From: Mesorhabditis belari
Taxonomy: Eukaryota > Nematoda > Chromadorea > Rhabditida > Rhabditidae
NCBI GenBank assembly: GCA_958450365.1
Contig: CAUEEP010000743.1
Span: forward strand, 6,263,001 to 6,327,000
Reading direction: 5' to 3'
DNA: 64,000 bases
In this document: positions 25,301 through 36,707 of the stretch, one piece after another
Numbering within the stretch: the stretch's first letter is position 1
How the letters are laid out: each line of letters begins with the position of its first letter
Position numbers and translations under genes: made by a program
Notes under the pieces: generated by a model
Seen by the model: only the letters and a program-made list of their open reading frames with translations
What the model was told of the DNA's origin: nothing
Databases searched by the model: none

Positions 25301-27540
25301 ATGAGCACCACAACGCCATTAACAGCGGGTTTATTCTCGACAAATCGTTTTCCATCGGAGAATACGAATACCAGAGTGACCCTCTATCTTCCGATCGGAT
25401 GCATTATTTTCATCGTCAGGATTTTTCTAGGTAAATGATTTTAAATGATTTCTAGGTAAATTTTAAATGATTCAATTTATAAAATAAAATCAATGCAATA
25501 TAATCTCAGGTTTACAAACATTTGTGGCAGCTTGTGTTTTACGAAAAACTCATGCTTTGAGAGGTCTTGTGTTGAGAGTGATGAGTGCACTGCTCGGTAT
25601 TGTAGCCACATCAAGCGGGGAAAAGTTAGTTTCAATATGGAAATTATATATTTTTAATGCTCCATTATATCTTTTTAATGATCTATTATATCTTTTTAAT
25701 ACTTAATTTCCAAAAACAAATTTCATTTTCAGAGATGAAAGCGTTCGCGTTTTCGTGGCCAATCACATTTCATGTTTGGACCATATGGCTGTTGACTTGA
25801 TCCGTCCTTGTCTTCTTCCCTCAGTTTGGGATATCCCAAATGTGTTAAGATGGTTGTGGATTTACTGTGAGATTTTAAAACCCTTAAAATTCTAGGTTAT
25901 TCGGGTATGCTGACTTGGGAGTGAGATCGGGAAGAGGAGAGTTAGTCAGACAGGCACGATTGCATATCAAAAGCGATGATTTACCACTGCTTGCCCTGCC
26001 AGAAGCAGCGATGACAAATGGGAAAAAGGTAAGCCGCGTTCATTTTCGACAATTAAGCAACTCTCGAGAGAATGACATCTTTCTTATCTTTCTAGGCACT
26101 TCTCCGTTTCTCTTCGTGGCCTTTCGAGGTTTCGGATCGAATTCAACCGTGCACACTTCGTTTATCACGTCCATTCTTCAACGTTGAGTCAACGATAATT
26201 GGAGGTAAAGAATTTCGAAAAAATGATTACATTTCTATAATATTTTTATTGAATATTGAATTGAAATTGAATTGAAATTGAATATTAATGAAATTGAAAA
26301 GTGAAATCTTTTCAGCAAAGTTGTTTTAACGTACATCGATTTTATTATAGCTTCATGGTGGCAAGATACGTTGTGGTTCCTTTTTTTGCCCTGTACAATC
26401 ATCAATGTGAAATGGTTGCCAACGATGCAAAGAGGTAAGAACTTTCGATTATCAAAAACACACTGAAAACAAAATTTACTGAGATTTTAGATGAGAATGA
26501 ATCAATGGACTCCTTCCGAGACCGGGTTGCTCAAGCTATTGCAAACGAGCTTGGCATTGAGGTGAGAATAAAAACAAACATTTAATTCACACGAATAGCA
26601 CAATCCCTAAGCCCTAGGGAAAAAGAAGAAAAAGAAAGAACCATCCAGTCGTCGGGGTGGAACCCTTGACCTCAAGCTCAAGCTATTGCAAACGAGCTTG
26701 ACCAAGATACAGGACTCTTAACCAGTCGACCATCGTGGCAATGAAAGCTCGTCTAATAAACACAACTTTAGTTAAGCAATTGGACTTCAGCCGATGCAGT
26801 GGAGGCAGCCAAGAAATATCGACAAGAAACACAAAGACTGGTAGTTGATCTAGAAGTTGTTGAATATGAAATCTTTTCAGCGGATAGCCCAAGGAACTCC
26901 ATCAAAACCGACAACATCGAGGACACTCATTGATCCAAAAAGAATGGATGAAGTAAGTTTTTAAATGTCTTTACTAAGAAAATAACACAATTAACAATTA
27001 ACAATTAGAAAATCACACAATTACTTGTGATTTAGGTAGCAATGCGAATAAAGCAAAGTCACCCGACGGTCGCCTTGTTGAACATTCGACGAGATCTTGA
27101 GAAAACAAAAGATATGCAAGTTAGTGAAGAGAAAACTTCGATTAGAAGTTAATTTTTGGCACAATAAGAAATTTTATACGTACTTTTAGATATAGATTAT
27201 AGAAATTATAGAAAATTGTTTGCAGAGTACAATCGAGAGGATAAAGAACGGCACAGTGAAGCCGATCTCTACCGCAGAACACCTTTCGAACAAGTGAGTA
27301 AGAAAAAAAAGTTGATAAAGCTAAAAATTTAACGCATAACAATGATAAAATAGCAAATTAGCAAAGCAAATTATTCACCATTTAACAAATTCTATTTAAA
27401 ATACTGAATAAAATAAAATATTTTCCAGAAAATCCCCCGGTTCTTCGCCAAACGAGTGGCACAGTCTATACGAGGAGCGAAAATGGACGATGATCGAGGA
27501 GAATCGCGCGAAATACCTCCAAAAACATGTCGAAGATTGA
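25301..27540 (+). CDS. AUP1: AUP1 homologue (ER/lipid-droplet LPLAT + CUE protein)
   Basis: AUP1 sits in the ER membrane and lipid droplets and recruits the E2 UBE2G2 for ER-associated degradation. 366 aa in 11 exons: 25301-25430, 25510-25624, 25733-25855, 25896-26028, 26096-26204, 26351-26434, 26491-26561, 26881-26952, 27036-27119, 27226-27293, 27429-27540. A hydrophobic hairpin lies at residues 31-58. The acyltransferase-like domain follows, with an intact HX4D motif (NHISCLDH, H93-D98) and LALPEAAMTNGK. Residues 276-315 form the CUE domain (IKQSHPTVALLNIRRDL). The C terminus (YEERKWTMIEENRAKYLQ) fits the E2-binding G2BR helix. Intron 3 (25856-25895) is 40 nt with donor GTGGAT. The intron at 26562-26880 carries a tRNA-like element. 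It lies 378 bp downstream of the THAP gene on the same strand. Confidence 0.88.
26648..26746 (-). other. tRNA-like sequence carrying an exon-derived insert
   Basis: Related to 39618-39690 and 51352-51421 (GACTGGTTAAGAGTC D-arm, CTGTATCTT, GGTTCCACC). Between the CTTGGTC and GTCAAGG segments it holds 26676-26700, an exact copy of AUP1 exon bases 26529-26553. Confidence 0.7.
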
Positions 27541-27743
27541 ATTCACGAATTTTGCCTCTCAAAATAGTACATCGGATTGTATTAAGACGTGTAGATAGCA
27601 TAAAACGTATCTAATTGTAAGAAATTATCCCCATAAATATGAATTGCCCTAGATGTTCGGACAATAACCTTGGCACTTGTAAAAGAAGAAGAATAATTCT
27701 CTCAACGGTGCTTTTTCTTTCCCCAATTGATTGCTTTAGGCTA

Positions 27744-28013
27744 TACGGTAAATACTGTAATAGTACCCCAGCCCCCTCGTACAGTCGCGTAGTCGCAAAA
27801 GTTTTTTAGTGTTTCATTTTTTTCAAAGCACCCGTACTTTCAAAAAATGCATCTTTGGTATCAAAAAATAGCTGAAATTCAGGGCTATTTTTTGATACCT
27901 AAGCGCGCATTGTAGCATAAACCAGTGTCGAGAAAAACTCGTCCAAAGCTAGACTACGAAACACTCCGCACCGTCATTATGGGGGATGAGGTACTATTAC
28001 AGTATTTACGGTA
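27744..28013. mobile_element. Family A inverted-repeat element
   Basis: 270-bp copy with the terminal repeats and the internal GCGCGCATTGTAGCATAAACC segment shared by the other copies. It lies between the AUP1 gene and the LINE. Confidence 0.8.
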
Positions 28014-28229
28014 ACTACTTTTTTTTAAATTTTTAGTCATATAGCTGTTCTTTTTTTTCTTTTGTGATTATCTTTTTTTGGGTAAATGAACCGGGAGACC
28101 CTTTTTCTAATTGCTATCTAACTTTAGTGCGACACTCAAACAGAAAATGAAATTGTATGTACAGTACATTGGATTTCTTATAAGATATTAGCTAATGTGT
28201 CATTAAATCGTTTTTCGTTTTTTTTTGGA

Positions 28230-31200
28230 TAAAATATTTCTACATGTGTGACTTTTAACAGCAGTCTTATCTATAGTTTTCCCGACTTTTCTTACAAACA
28301 GAGATTTTTTACAACTCGCGACAGCCAAAAACTTTCTGGAATTCAGAAGGAATCGACTCATTTGCCCATCCTTTTCAACGAAGAATCGACAAGAAACGCA
28401 ACAAATTTGGGAAGAACCAATCAAGCTCTTAACCTATGCCAAAGGATCGTCTCATCTCTCCAGAAAAAGTTTGATTTTAGTTGTTTCCCCAGCTTTTATT
28501 CACCTAAGATGGTTTCCCAGTTAGATTCTTCGTCTTTACCTAGTGTTTTTCTCACGAATGCGCACAGTCTTGCCTTTAATAGCAATAATCGACTTAGTTT
28601 CTTTCAAACTATGACTCACTCGAAAATCTTTTCTTTTCTTGCTATTACAGAGACGTGGCTTAATGAATCTTTTGTCTCCTCTATTCTAGATCCCGAAAAT
28701 AATTATTCTATTTTGTGGTGTGACAGATCTGACTCTAGACTTATGGTGTTGGCGCGATTTTCTTGCTTCTAAAATCTTTTAAACACTCCCAGATTTGCTC
28801 TGTATCTAGGTTTAACTGTGAATTTATTATAGTGGATGTTTTTCTGGCCAAAAAGACCCGCTTTTTCATTATTTATCGCCCTCCTGATGTAAATTTAACA
28901 ACCGCATCTTCTCTTTTTGACCATCGATCGACGTTTCTAAATTCTGCTGAGTTAAACATTCTACTAGGTGATTTTAATTTCCGTGTAAGCTTTTTCAATG
29001 ATTATTTTGCATTCGATAAATACCATCACCTCGCTATTTCACTTGAAAGTTTTCTTGTTATGAGCTCTCTTTTTATGTTAAATACATTTTCTACTTTCTG
29101 CCGTTCCTCTTCTATTTTAGATATGGTGATTTGTGACTGTCCGGACGACGTAATCGATCTGCAAAGTTTGCCCCCTCTCCCGGACTCTGACCACTTCTCA
29201 ATCAGCTTCAAAATTGGTTCAACCTGTTTTACTCCGAAGGAAATGGATCAAGTCTGTTTGCATTTTGATTTTGATTATGACAAAGCGGTGGTGTGTATAC
29301 TAGATTCTCTAAATCGATCAGATTTTTGTGCCTCCTCAAGTTCTCTTGACAAAAATTATGACATCTTTTGCGCTAGTCTCCTAAAATTGATGGAATTAGC
29401 GTGTGGTCATTATCCTTTAATGACCCCGCTGCACATCCTGAGAGCTATTAGGTTGATGCAAAAGTCTTTTTCATTTTTTTAAAAAGAAAATTAATACCAA
29501 AAATTATTTTTAAACATGATTTTAAAAAAAAAAAAAGGAAAAGGTTAGATATTTTTTTTGAGTTTTCGAGGAATTTGTTTAAAGTGGGACCAAAAAAAAA
29601 AAAAGAAGGTTGAACAATTTATAGAACCTTTGGTTATTGATGACTTTGTTATTTTAAAGGAAGTGGAAAAAATTTTAACCAAATAGAAGTAGACTAACCC
29701 ATTTTTTTTCCGTCTTTTCTATTATTTAAAATCCTTAAACGATCCTCTAGTTAGCAAGGAACTGAAGAAGCTCTTCAAGTATTGTCGTAAATTTGAGGAA
29801 AATATGAAATGCCATTAAATCCAAAAATCGAAAGTCTTTTTACACATATATTAATTCTAAAACTAAGGACCCAAATCAAGCTCCAAATTCCTTTATTGCC
29901 TCATCCAATCCTAAGTGAAACCTTTTTAGACCCCCAAAAAAATTGTTCTTGAGTTTGCTAAATTCTTTTACAGCGTTTACAATAACCAGATGCCTAACGA
30001 ACTTTTTCCAGCTTTTCGACCTAAACAGACCCCACCACAAGCAAATTTCCTCCTTACATTTAGCGACATCGAAGCTGCTTTCAAAAAGTTGAGACCCAAA
30101 AAATCGCTTAGTCCAGACAAAATTTACTGCTTTTACTCTAAAGAAACTGCAAAGTTCTAGTCTATCTTCTTGCTAAATTCTTTAATAAAATTTTACTTGT
30201 CTCTGAGGAAAAAATCTTTTGTGTCGCCTCTTCTCAAAAAATCCCCCGAGAACATATTCGCTAATTACCGTCCCATTTCTCTAACCTCCCCTGGGACAAA
30301 ACTTTTTGAAATTTTCATAAAAGAGAAAATTTTTCTTCATTTTGACAAATACAACCTTTTCTCTGACCAACAGTTTGGCTTCCTTAAAAATAAATCCACC
30401 ACTGCTCACTTTATTTTAGCCTATCAATCCTTTCTCAAAGCTTTAAATCAAAAAGAAACATTCGGCTCCCAAAATATTATTTCTCAACGAACCTTCAACT
30501 TTCAAAGTAATTCTAAACAACGTTCTCTCTCCCTTTTATTGTCCTAGCGAGGTTCCTCAGGAAAGTATTCTTGGCCCTCTTTTATTTACTATTTATATTA
30601 ACGAACTATCTAGCTGTCCTTTCAAATCAAAAGCTTCCCCAATTTGACTCTATGCGGATGATGTTAAGCTTACGTTTTCCCATCGGAACTCAAGTAGTTT
30701 CGCCAGCGGCAGTAAATGATGCAAATCACGATTTAGAACTTATCAGTATGTGGTCCAAAACGTGTAAGCTTTCCTTATCCCCTCAAAATCTCAACACTTT
30801 TCCACTGGGAGATTCAGTTTCTCTTTGGTTATTAACAATATTCCTATCAATTACATTAATAAAGTTGATTTTTTTTAGAGATTTAGGTGTTCACATCTCT
30901 CCCCCTTTTAATTTCACTAAACATATTGAAATTTCTTTTTTTCCAGCCGTATTCTTAGATCGATCGTTCATCCCAACCTAAACTCTTATCGTAAATGCTT
31001 GACCACTTATATCCGACCCATCTTAGAATATGCTTCTACTGTTTAATCTTCCCGTTCGCAATTTTCCATTGAACGTTTGGAGAAAATTCAGAGGAGGTCC
31101 ACAAAAATCGCTTTATGGAAAATTTACTATTATAAATATTCTAACTTGATTTGTGAGGATAGGCTTGCTCTTTGGGAACTAAAAACTTTACAACATCGTC

Positions 31201-31622
31201 GCTTTGTCATTGATCTAGTCGAAACTTTCAAAATACTGCGTTGCAAACAGGTTAGCCCTTTTTTGTTGACTTTTTCAAATTTAACCCGAGGTCAGAGTCC
31301 AGAAGTGGTTCATTCCCTTTGCGTTTAATGCTTCTTTATTAAACTCATTTCTCGTTAGAGCCGCTAGGTTAAGAAGCTTGCTTCCAAATGACATTCGAGA
31401 AATTCAGTCACTTTCCATTTTCAAGAAACGGATCGATGCTCTAGATCTAACGGCTCTCTCTCGTAGGTAATCTGATTATTTGCATATTCACTTCCACTAT
31501 CTTGTATTTTTGTAACTTTCTTTGTCTCTACATTTATGACTCGCTGTGCATTTCTCTGATTTATTGTGTTTCACTTTATCATCTGAGTAAAGTATCATCA
31601 TCATTATTATTGTTATTATTAT
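28230..31622 (+). mobile_element. Decayed non-LTR retrotransposon (LINE, CR1/Jockey-like)
   Basis: Fragmented coding sequence of a LINE in several frames. It has an apurinic-type endonuclease (FLTNAHSLAFN, LAITETWLNESF, FIIYRPPDVN, NILLGDFNFR, LPDSDHFSISF), then reverse transcriptase blocks (NYRPISLTSPGTKLFE, QFGFLKNKSTTAHF and a catalytic YADDVKL at 30652-30672). The tail is conserved ([27 protein letters not shown]). Many stops and frameshifts make it inactive. It ends in a TCA/TTA-rich simple tail at 31595-31622. The family assignment rests on domain order and motifs only. Confidence 0.85.
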
Positions 31623-31630
31623 TTTCAGAA

Positions 31631-34483
31631 ATGAAACGGATATTTGCAAGAGGAAATAATGCCCTAATCGTACGGAATTACAGTGACAGGTGCACTTTTT
31701 AAAGTTTCAAACGAGTTACCAACTTTTTAGTGAGCAGTTCAAATATCGCCCCAATTTGCTGCATCATCGTGCGAAGAAGACCGGGAAAAGTGTGGAGGAG
31801 ATAATTAAAAAGTGGTTTACTCATTTGAAAAAATAATTCTGAAAAAAGAAAAACTATCTTTGCAGCTTTGGCTTTGTTAATACCAATATTTAGTGCAAAT
31901 CGTGTTCCGATCCCGGCGATGAAAGGCGAGCCGCTTTTCGGTGTCCACTCTGTCATCGCCGCTCTCACGGCTCAGCGCAGAAAGCCCCATGTGCTGTATA
32001 TGAAAGTAAGCCTTACAAAAAGTTAGATACAGTAACGGTCAAAATGATTCGTAGACCCCGTGTTCTGCATAATTTCGTGGTTTTGCTATTACCTGTGGTA
32101 TTCTAAATAAACTGAAATCAAAAGAGCACCTTTTTAACTTTTATGCACTAGTTTTGAACTATTTTTGACTTATCTGCAACGTTTTAAGATGATTGGTTGA
32201 GTTCTTCATGTCTTCATGGTCTACGAATCATTTTGAGCGCTACTGTACAGGGTGCGACACGATTATTGCAACCGCCTCAGGGCATCAATGTTAGTTCCAA
32301 CAACTATTTCGACATACTTAAGCAAGATCTTCTTCCGTGAGCCAAAAATCAGTTTGGCAACAGGATTTGGTGTTTTATGCAGGATGATGCTTATGCTCAC
32401 AAGATTCGAGTGGTTCAGGACTGGCGTCAACAGCATTTTCCCGATTTGGCGACCCTCAATCTTAATCCAGTGTTTGGAATGTTCTTGAAGCAAAAACATG
32501 CTCAAAAGTGCATTCCAGCATCGGATTTGCTTAAGAAATCTTTCTCAAAACTCCCACTTACCATTTGGCCACGGTGGATGCATTTCTACCCATAGAAATC
32601 TTTTTTAAAAGAAGTAGTTTTTCTTATTTAATATATCTTTAAAAGTCAATTGTTAAAGTCTTTGAGTTGATTTCTTTTAGCGGTTTCTATCCTTAAAAAA
32701 ATATTGGTTGCAATAATCCTGCCGCACCTGCATTTTTGCTATTTGTTATTTGCTATTTTTATAAATCTTGAGCCAATTAAGGAATCTGTTCGAGCAAGAG
32801 CCGAGTCGAACGAAACGCTCAACCGTTTGCTGACACTCGCCGAGGAGAGGAAACTGCCTATTCGACCCTTAGCACACGATCAACTCGATAGGATTACTCA
32901 ATTTCAACTACACAATGTAGGGCTACAGATTAACGAATGTGATCATTAAACGTAGATTTTGTAACATACTGATCTAGTAATTTATAAGCAAACTACTGTC
33001 ACTTTAGGGAGTTGTGCTCGATTGTGGCCCTCTCACCTTCGCACCGCTAACTGACATGGTAGAGGTGGGATTTTTGGTGTTTCTGGATCGGGTACTCGAT
33101 CCAGGGAATGTGGGCGCGCTTGCTAGGACTATCGCTTTCTTTGGCGGCTCGGGAATCGCATATGCGCTCGATCGAGGGTTCGTTTTTCAGTGCTTCATAA
33201 AAACTAGATGAAATTCGTAAAAGCTCTGAGTCAGCTCTACAATTTTAGTCCCCATACGATTACCCCATCGATGAGCAAAGCCTCAGCCGGTGCGCTTGAG
33301 TATCTGCCCGTGGTCACAGCTTCAACTTCATCAGAGTTCTTTGAGGTATAAGAATTATATATGTGACGACAGAATCCGACCACACGACAATCAAATTCTG
33401 TCGTCAGAATCCGATCACAAATTGTTTTGTGGTCGGATTTTGACATTCAAGTTAAATGCTAATTAAGGGAATGCATTTTTAATTTAAGTGCAAATTAAAA
33501 GAAGAAATGTACAATTGTAAAACAAAGCTAAAAAAACAATTTTGTGACAAATCTGCGCACTTTCTTATTACGATGCGTGAAATATTGTTTAATTTCGGGG
33601 TAGGCTAGTTTTCGCAACTTTTTTTGCGCAACAGGGTCATTTGCGCAACTGGGTCGTTTGCGCAACTCGGCATAACTTTCTTCTAAGTGGATCAATCTTT
33701 ATGATTTTTGGTTTCATTTTGTTGCACTTATTGAGATCTACAAAATGAAACCAAAATCATAAAGATTGGCCCACTTAGAAGAAAGTTATGGTGAGTTGCG
33801 CAAACGACCCAGTTGCGCAAATGACCCTGTTGCGCAAAAAAAGTTGCGGAAACTAGCCTACCCCTTAATTTCTATTTGGAATGTGAAAAAAAGAATGCTC
33901 AACGTCAAATTCATCAAAAAATATTTTAGTAATTTTAGTAAAAATAAAGATAAGCATATGCCCTCAAAAACCACTAAACACATCTTTTATTTTGTATGAA
34001 AATATCAAAGTATTTAGTCGAATGAATGGATTTATCTTGAATATGATCGGATTCTGTCGTAACATATACAAACTAGATAAAAAAAACTCTAGAAATGTCA
34101 CTCCAAAGGATATTTCGTCGTTGGGACGGCCGATCCAGGCTCAGCAATTGCGAAAAACAGAAATGTACTCGATATTTCTGACTTCAAACCACCACCTCGA
34201 CGCCCGATTGTTGTTGTTATGGGTGAGAAAATGATAAGCTTTGACTATAATGGCAATTACTTATTCAGGTGATGAGGGAACGGGTATTAGTCCTGAAGTG
34301 TCATCTCGTTGTGACGCGTTTGTCTCGATTGGTTCTCCACAAATTCAAAACGTCCCTTCACTCAATGTTTCAGTGGCTGCAGGTGGAACAACTCGAATTC
34401 TTTCAAAGCACTTTCAAAGTAAAGCTCTTTCAGGAGTTCTTCTACATCATCTTTGGCTGTCATTGAAAGAGAGACTTGAATGA
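31631..34483 (+). CDS. MRM1: MRM1-like mitochondrial rRNA 2'-O-methyltransferase (SpoU)
   Basis: SpoU/TrmH-family (SPOUT) enzyme expected to methylate a ribose 2'-OH in mitochondrial large-subunit rRNA. 316 aa in 9 exons: 31631-31689, 31731-31814, 31894-32005, 32782-32916, 33008-33177, 33249-33345, 34093-34222, 34269-34382, 34434-34483. Exon 4 could start at 32773 instead, adding 3 residues. The N-terminal substrate-binding part contains EPLFGVHSVIAALTAQRR. Knot motif 1 is NVGALAR (164-170), motif 2 is VVVMGDEGTGIS, and motif 3 is NVPSLNVSVAAGVLLHHL; all look intact. The basic N terminus fits a mitochondrial presequence. The last intron is 51 nt and stays in frame if retained. The ATG is 3 nt after an acceptor that directly abuts the tail of a LINE. 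Two introns carry mobile-element debris. Confidence 0.88.
32028..32247. mobile_element. Short inverted-repeat element, possibly mariner-derived
   Basis: Ends are a near-perfect inverted repeat (AAAATGATTCGTAGACC at the left and its complement at the right), flanked by TA-containing sequence. It is in intron 3 of the MRM1-like gene, directly next to a transposase fragment. Confidence 0.75.
32250..32595 (+). pseudogene. Tc1/mariner-type transposase fragment
   Basis: A frame-broken stretch with FMQDDAYAHKIRVVQDWRQQ and LATLNLNPVFGMF. This matches the second and third catalytic regions of DDD/DDE mariner-like transposases (MQDNAPAHxS... and ...DLNPI). No complete ORF is present. It lies inside the MRM1 intron. 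Confidence 0.65.
33358..34070. mobile_element. Inverted-repeat element with a second palindromic element nested inside
   Basis: The outer ends are GTGACGACAGAATCCGA at about 33361 and its complement near 34050. Inside, 33597-33864 is a near-perfect palindrome rich in GCGCAAC. Both are in intron 6 of the MRM1-like gene. Confidence 0.7.
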
Positions 34484-34984
34484 ATAAACCCCTGAATAGA
34501 CTTGAACCCGGGTACTTGAATGAATAAATATTAGACATTTAGCATAAACATTCGATTAATTAACATTATCAAAATATGGAACTTGTATGAGTATCATTAT
34601 GTTGCTTCAATGAAATGAACGTCGGCTTTGCGCACAATCAGCTAATCTAGGTGTTGTGTGCGTGAGGGAGGACTCAATTAGCGGAATTCACCCCTTTCAT
34701 TCATTCACCTCTCTGACTAATCTTCGATCGGTCGCTTGGGCGACCTCTCTTTTACTCGAAACATTGCAATACTCTTCAATTGAATATTTTACTATTATAA
34801 TTTTCATTCATTTCAAACCATAAAAAGATGCAATAGTTTCGCTTTGAAAGATGAGCCCTTTACTTTCACTTAAAGGAGTCGTCCGAATTAAGACCGATTC
34901 TCACTAAAACCAAATTATTGGCAGGTGGGTTTCGTAATATCGTTTTTGATGAAGTTTTTTATGTCTTGGTTTGGGAGATGTGGG

Positions 34985-35250
34985 AAATAAAGCCAAATTT
35001 AAGCCAAAGACCTGTCTCACAAAATTAGCTAACCGCTACCTACCTACCCCTTTACGGATTCCAAAAGGAAAGCACCCTATACCAGATGTTTGTCAGATAG
35101 AGAGCGATTACGCGGCCGCACAAAGAACGCCTCGCCAGTCGTAGGAATTTCTCTTTTGCTTTGTAGATGATACGAAAAGAAGATATTCAGCTGTAAATTT
35201 GTACCCGACATTTTTCGGGATCGGGCAATCGATTGTAGTTATTCATTTAT
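34985..35250 (+). repeat. Dispersed repeat, copy 2 (intergenic)
   Basis: Diverged copy of 24485-24700 in the same orientation, downstream of the MRM1-like gene. No terminal repeats seen. Confidence 0.55.
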
Positions 35251-35984
35251 TGGCTCTACCAATTTTGGAAATCGGGTTTAATTGTTGGCGATTGACGGGG
35301 TTCGTTTGTTGCATTTCAAAGCAAAATTTCTAATTTTTGCTGACCTTGAGCCATTCTTTTCGTATTTTGGATAAAAATAATTATTGCGGGAGGGGGAGAA
35401 CCAAGTTTTTTCGCTTGAGATTTACTAGGTTTACAATAGAATTCAAAAACGTTACATTTTTCATTTGGCAAAAAGTACATTACATTGGTAGCTTTGTGAC
35501 TCTGACGAGATTTGTTAAATACTGCCATTTATACAGTACCCTAAGGTTTCTTATGAGATAAAAGATAAAGATAAAATTAGATAAGATAGATAAAATTCAA
35601 TCCCAAAGATAAAATTCAATCGCTATCAAAAGTAAAGCACTCAGCAAATGGTGTAGAGCAATGTGTTTGCGGGTGGAAAAGGGGTATCCAGGAATTCAAG
35701 GAATAAGAAGAGAAAAAAGGGGGGAAGTGGTGCGGCACACAAGGTGGGATCGTTTGTTTGTTTGCCTTTGGTCCCCTGCGCACTCCGGGTGGAAGACCGA
35801 GAGGATCCATGCTTCCATGCACCCCTTCCATCACCTGCAACCCTTCCAACAAAAGCTCAAATTTCTTTCTCTTTTCCTGAAAATTTATGTTCTCAATGGT
35901 ACAACCACCAGATCGATATTGGCCTATTTGCTTGTTTTTTTCTCTTCCCCCCTATCCTTCAACTCCCCTCCTTCTCAGCTACCT

Positions 35985-36305
35985 TCCTCCCAGCTACCTT
36001 CCTCCCAGCCCCTCAGCTACCTTCCTCTCAGCTCCAGCTACTCCCCCAGCCCCCCCCCCTCCAGCTCCAGCCCCCCCCCCCAGCTACTATCTTCTTCGTT
36101 TCGTTTACTTCTCACCGTTTACCTTCCTCTCAGCTATCTTCCTCTCAGCTATCTTCCTCTCAGCTACCTTCCTCTCAGCTTATACTTCCTCCCAGCTACC
36201 TTCCTCTCAGCTATCTTCCTCTCAGCTACCTTCCTCTCAGCTTCTCAGCTACCTTCCTCCCAGCTACCTTCCTCTCAGCTATCTTCTTCTCAGCTTCTCA
36301 GCTAT
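35985..36305 (+). repeat. CAGCTACCTTCCTCT 15-bp pyrimidine-rich array
   Basis: Around 20 units of CTCAGCTACCTTCCT and variants, with a C-rich block at 36045-36085. The array is why a long plus-strand ORF appears open here. Confidence 0.9.
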
Positions 36306-36707
36306 TTTAATTTGTTCTATGGTATAATTTATTCAAATTCAAATTCAAAATTTAATTTTTGAGCTGAAAATGATTTCAACTTTGATTTTAAAGCCAATCC
36401 CAGCACAATAACAATGAAAATTCACTTTTCTAGAACAAACCTTTTTCCTTTTTACAAAATATTGGAAATTCAAAGATTCCTTCGTCTTTTTTTACTCCCA
36501 CGTCTTATCGATTTGAATGTAAAAGACCGAATGATGAATCACTCGCCCAGCTGATAAAAACCCTTTTTAGATTTTCGGCTTTTTCAGACATTACTTTTTG
36601 AAGTCCGTTTTTCCGAGAATTTCTTAAATTTCTCTCTAGAATATAAAACTTTTAGATAGCTGTAGAACCCTTTTGTGCGATCAACTAATGTAGAGCCCTT
36701 TTGTGCG

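Larger units (their letters stand above)
34484..36707. other. Intergenic: MRM1-like to membrane-protein gene
   Basis: Contains the dispersed repeat at 34985-35250, GC-richer DNA at 34640-34750 and 35660-35860, and the pyrimidine array at 35985-36305. No gene seen. Confidence 0.55.

Noticed and set aside
35661..36362. Long plus-strand ORF of 233 codons
   Set aside because: Its second half is just the 15-bp CAGCTACCTTCCTCT array, open in several frames; no domain and no exon structure.
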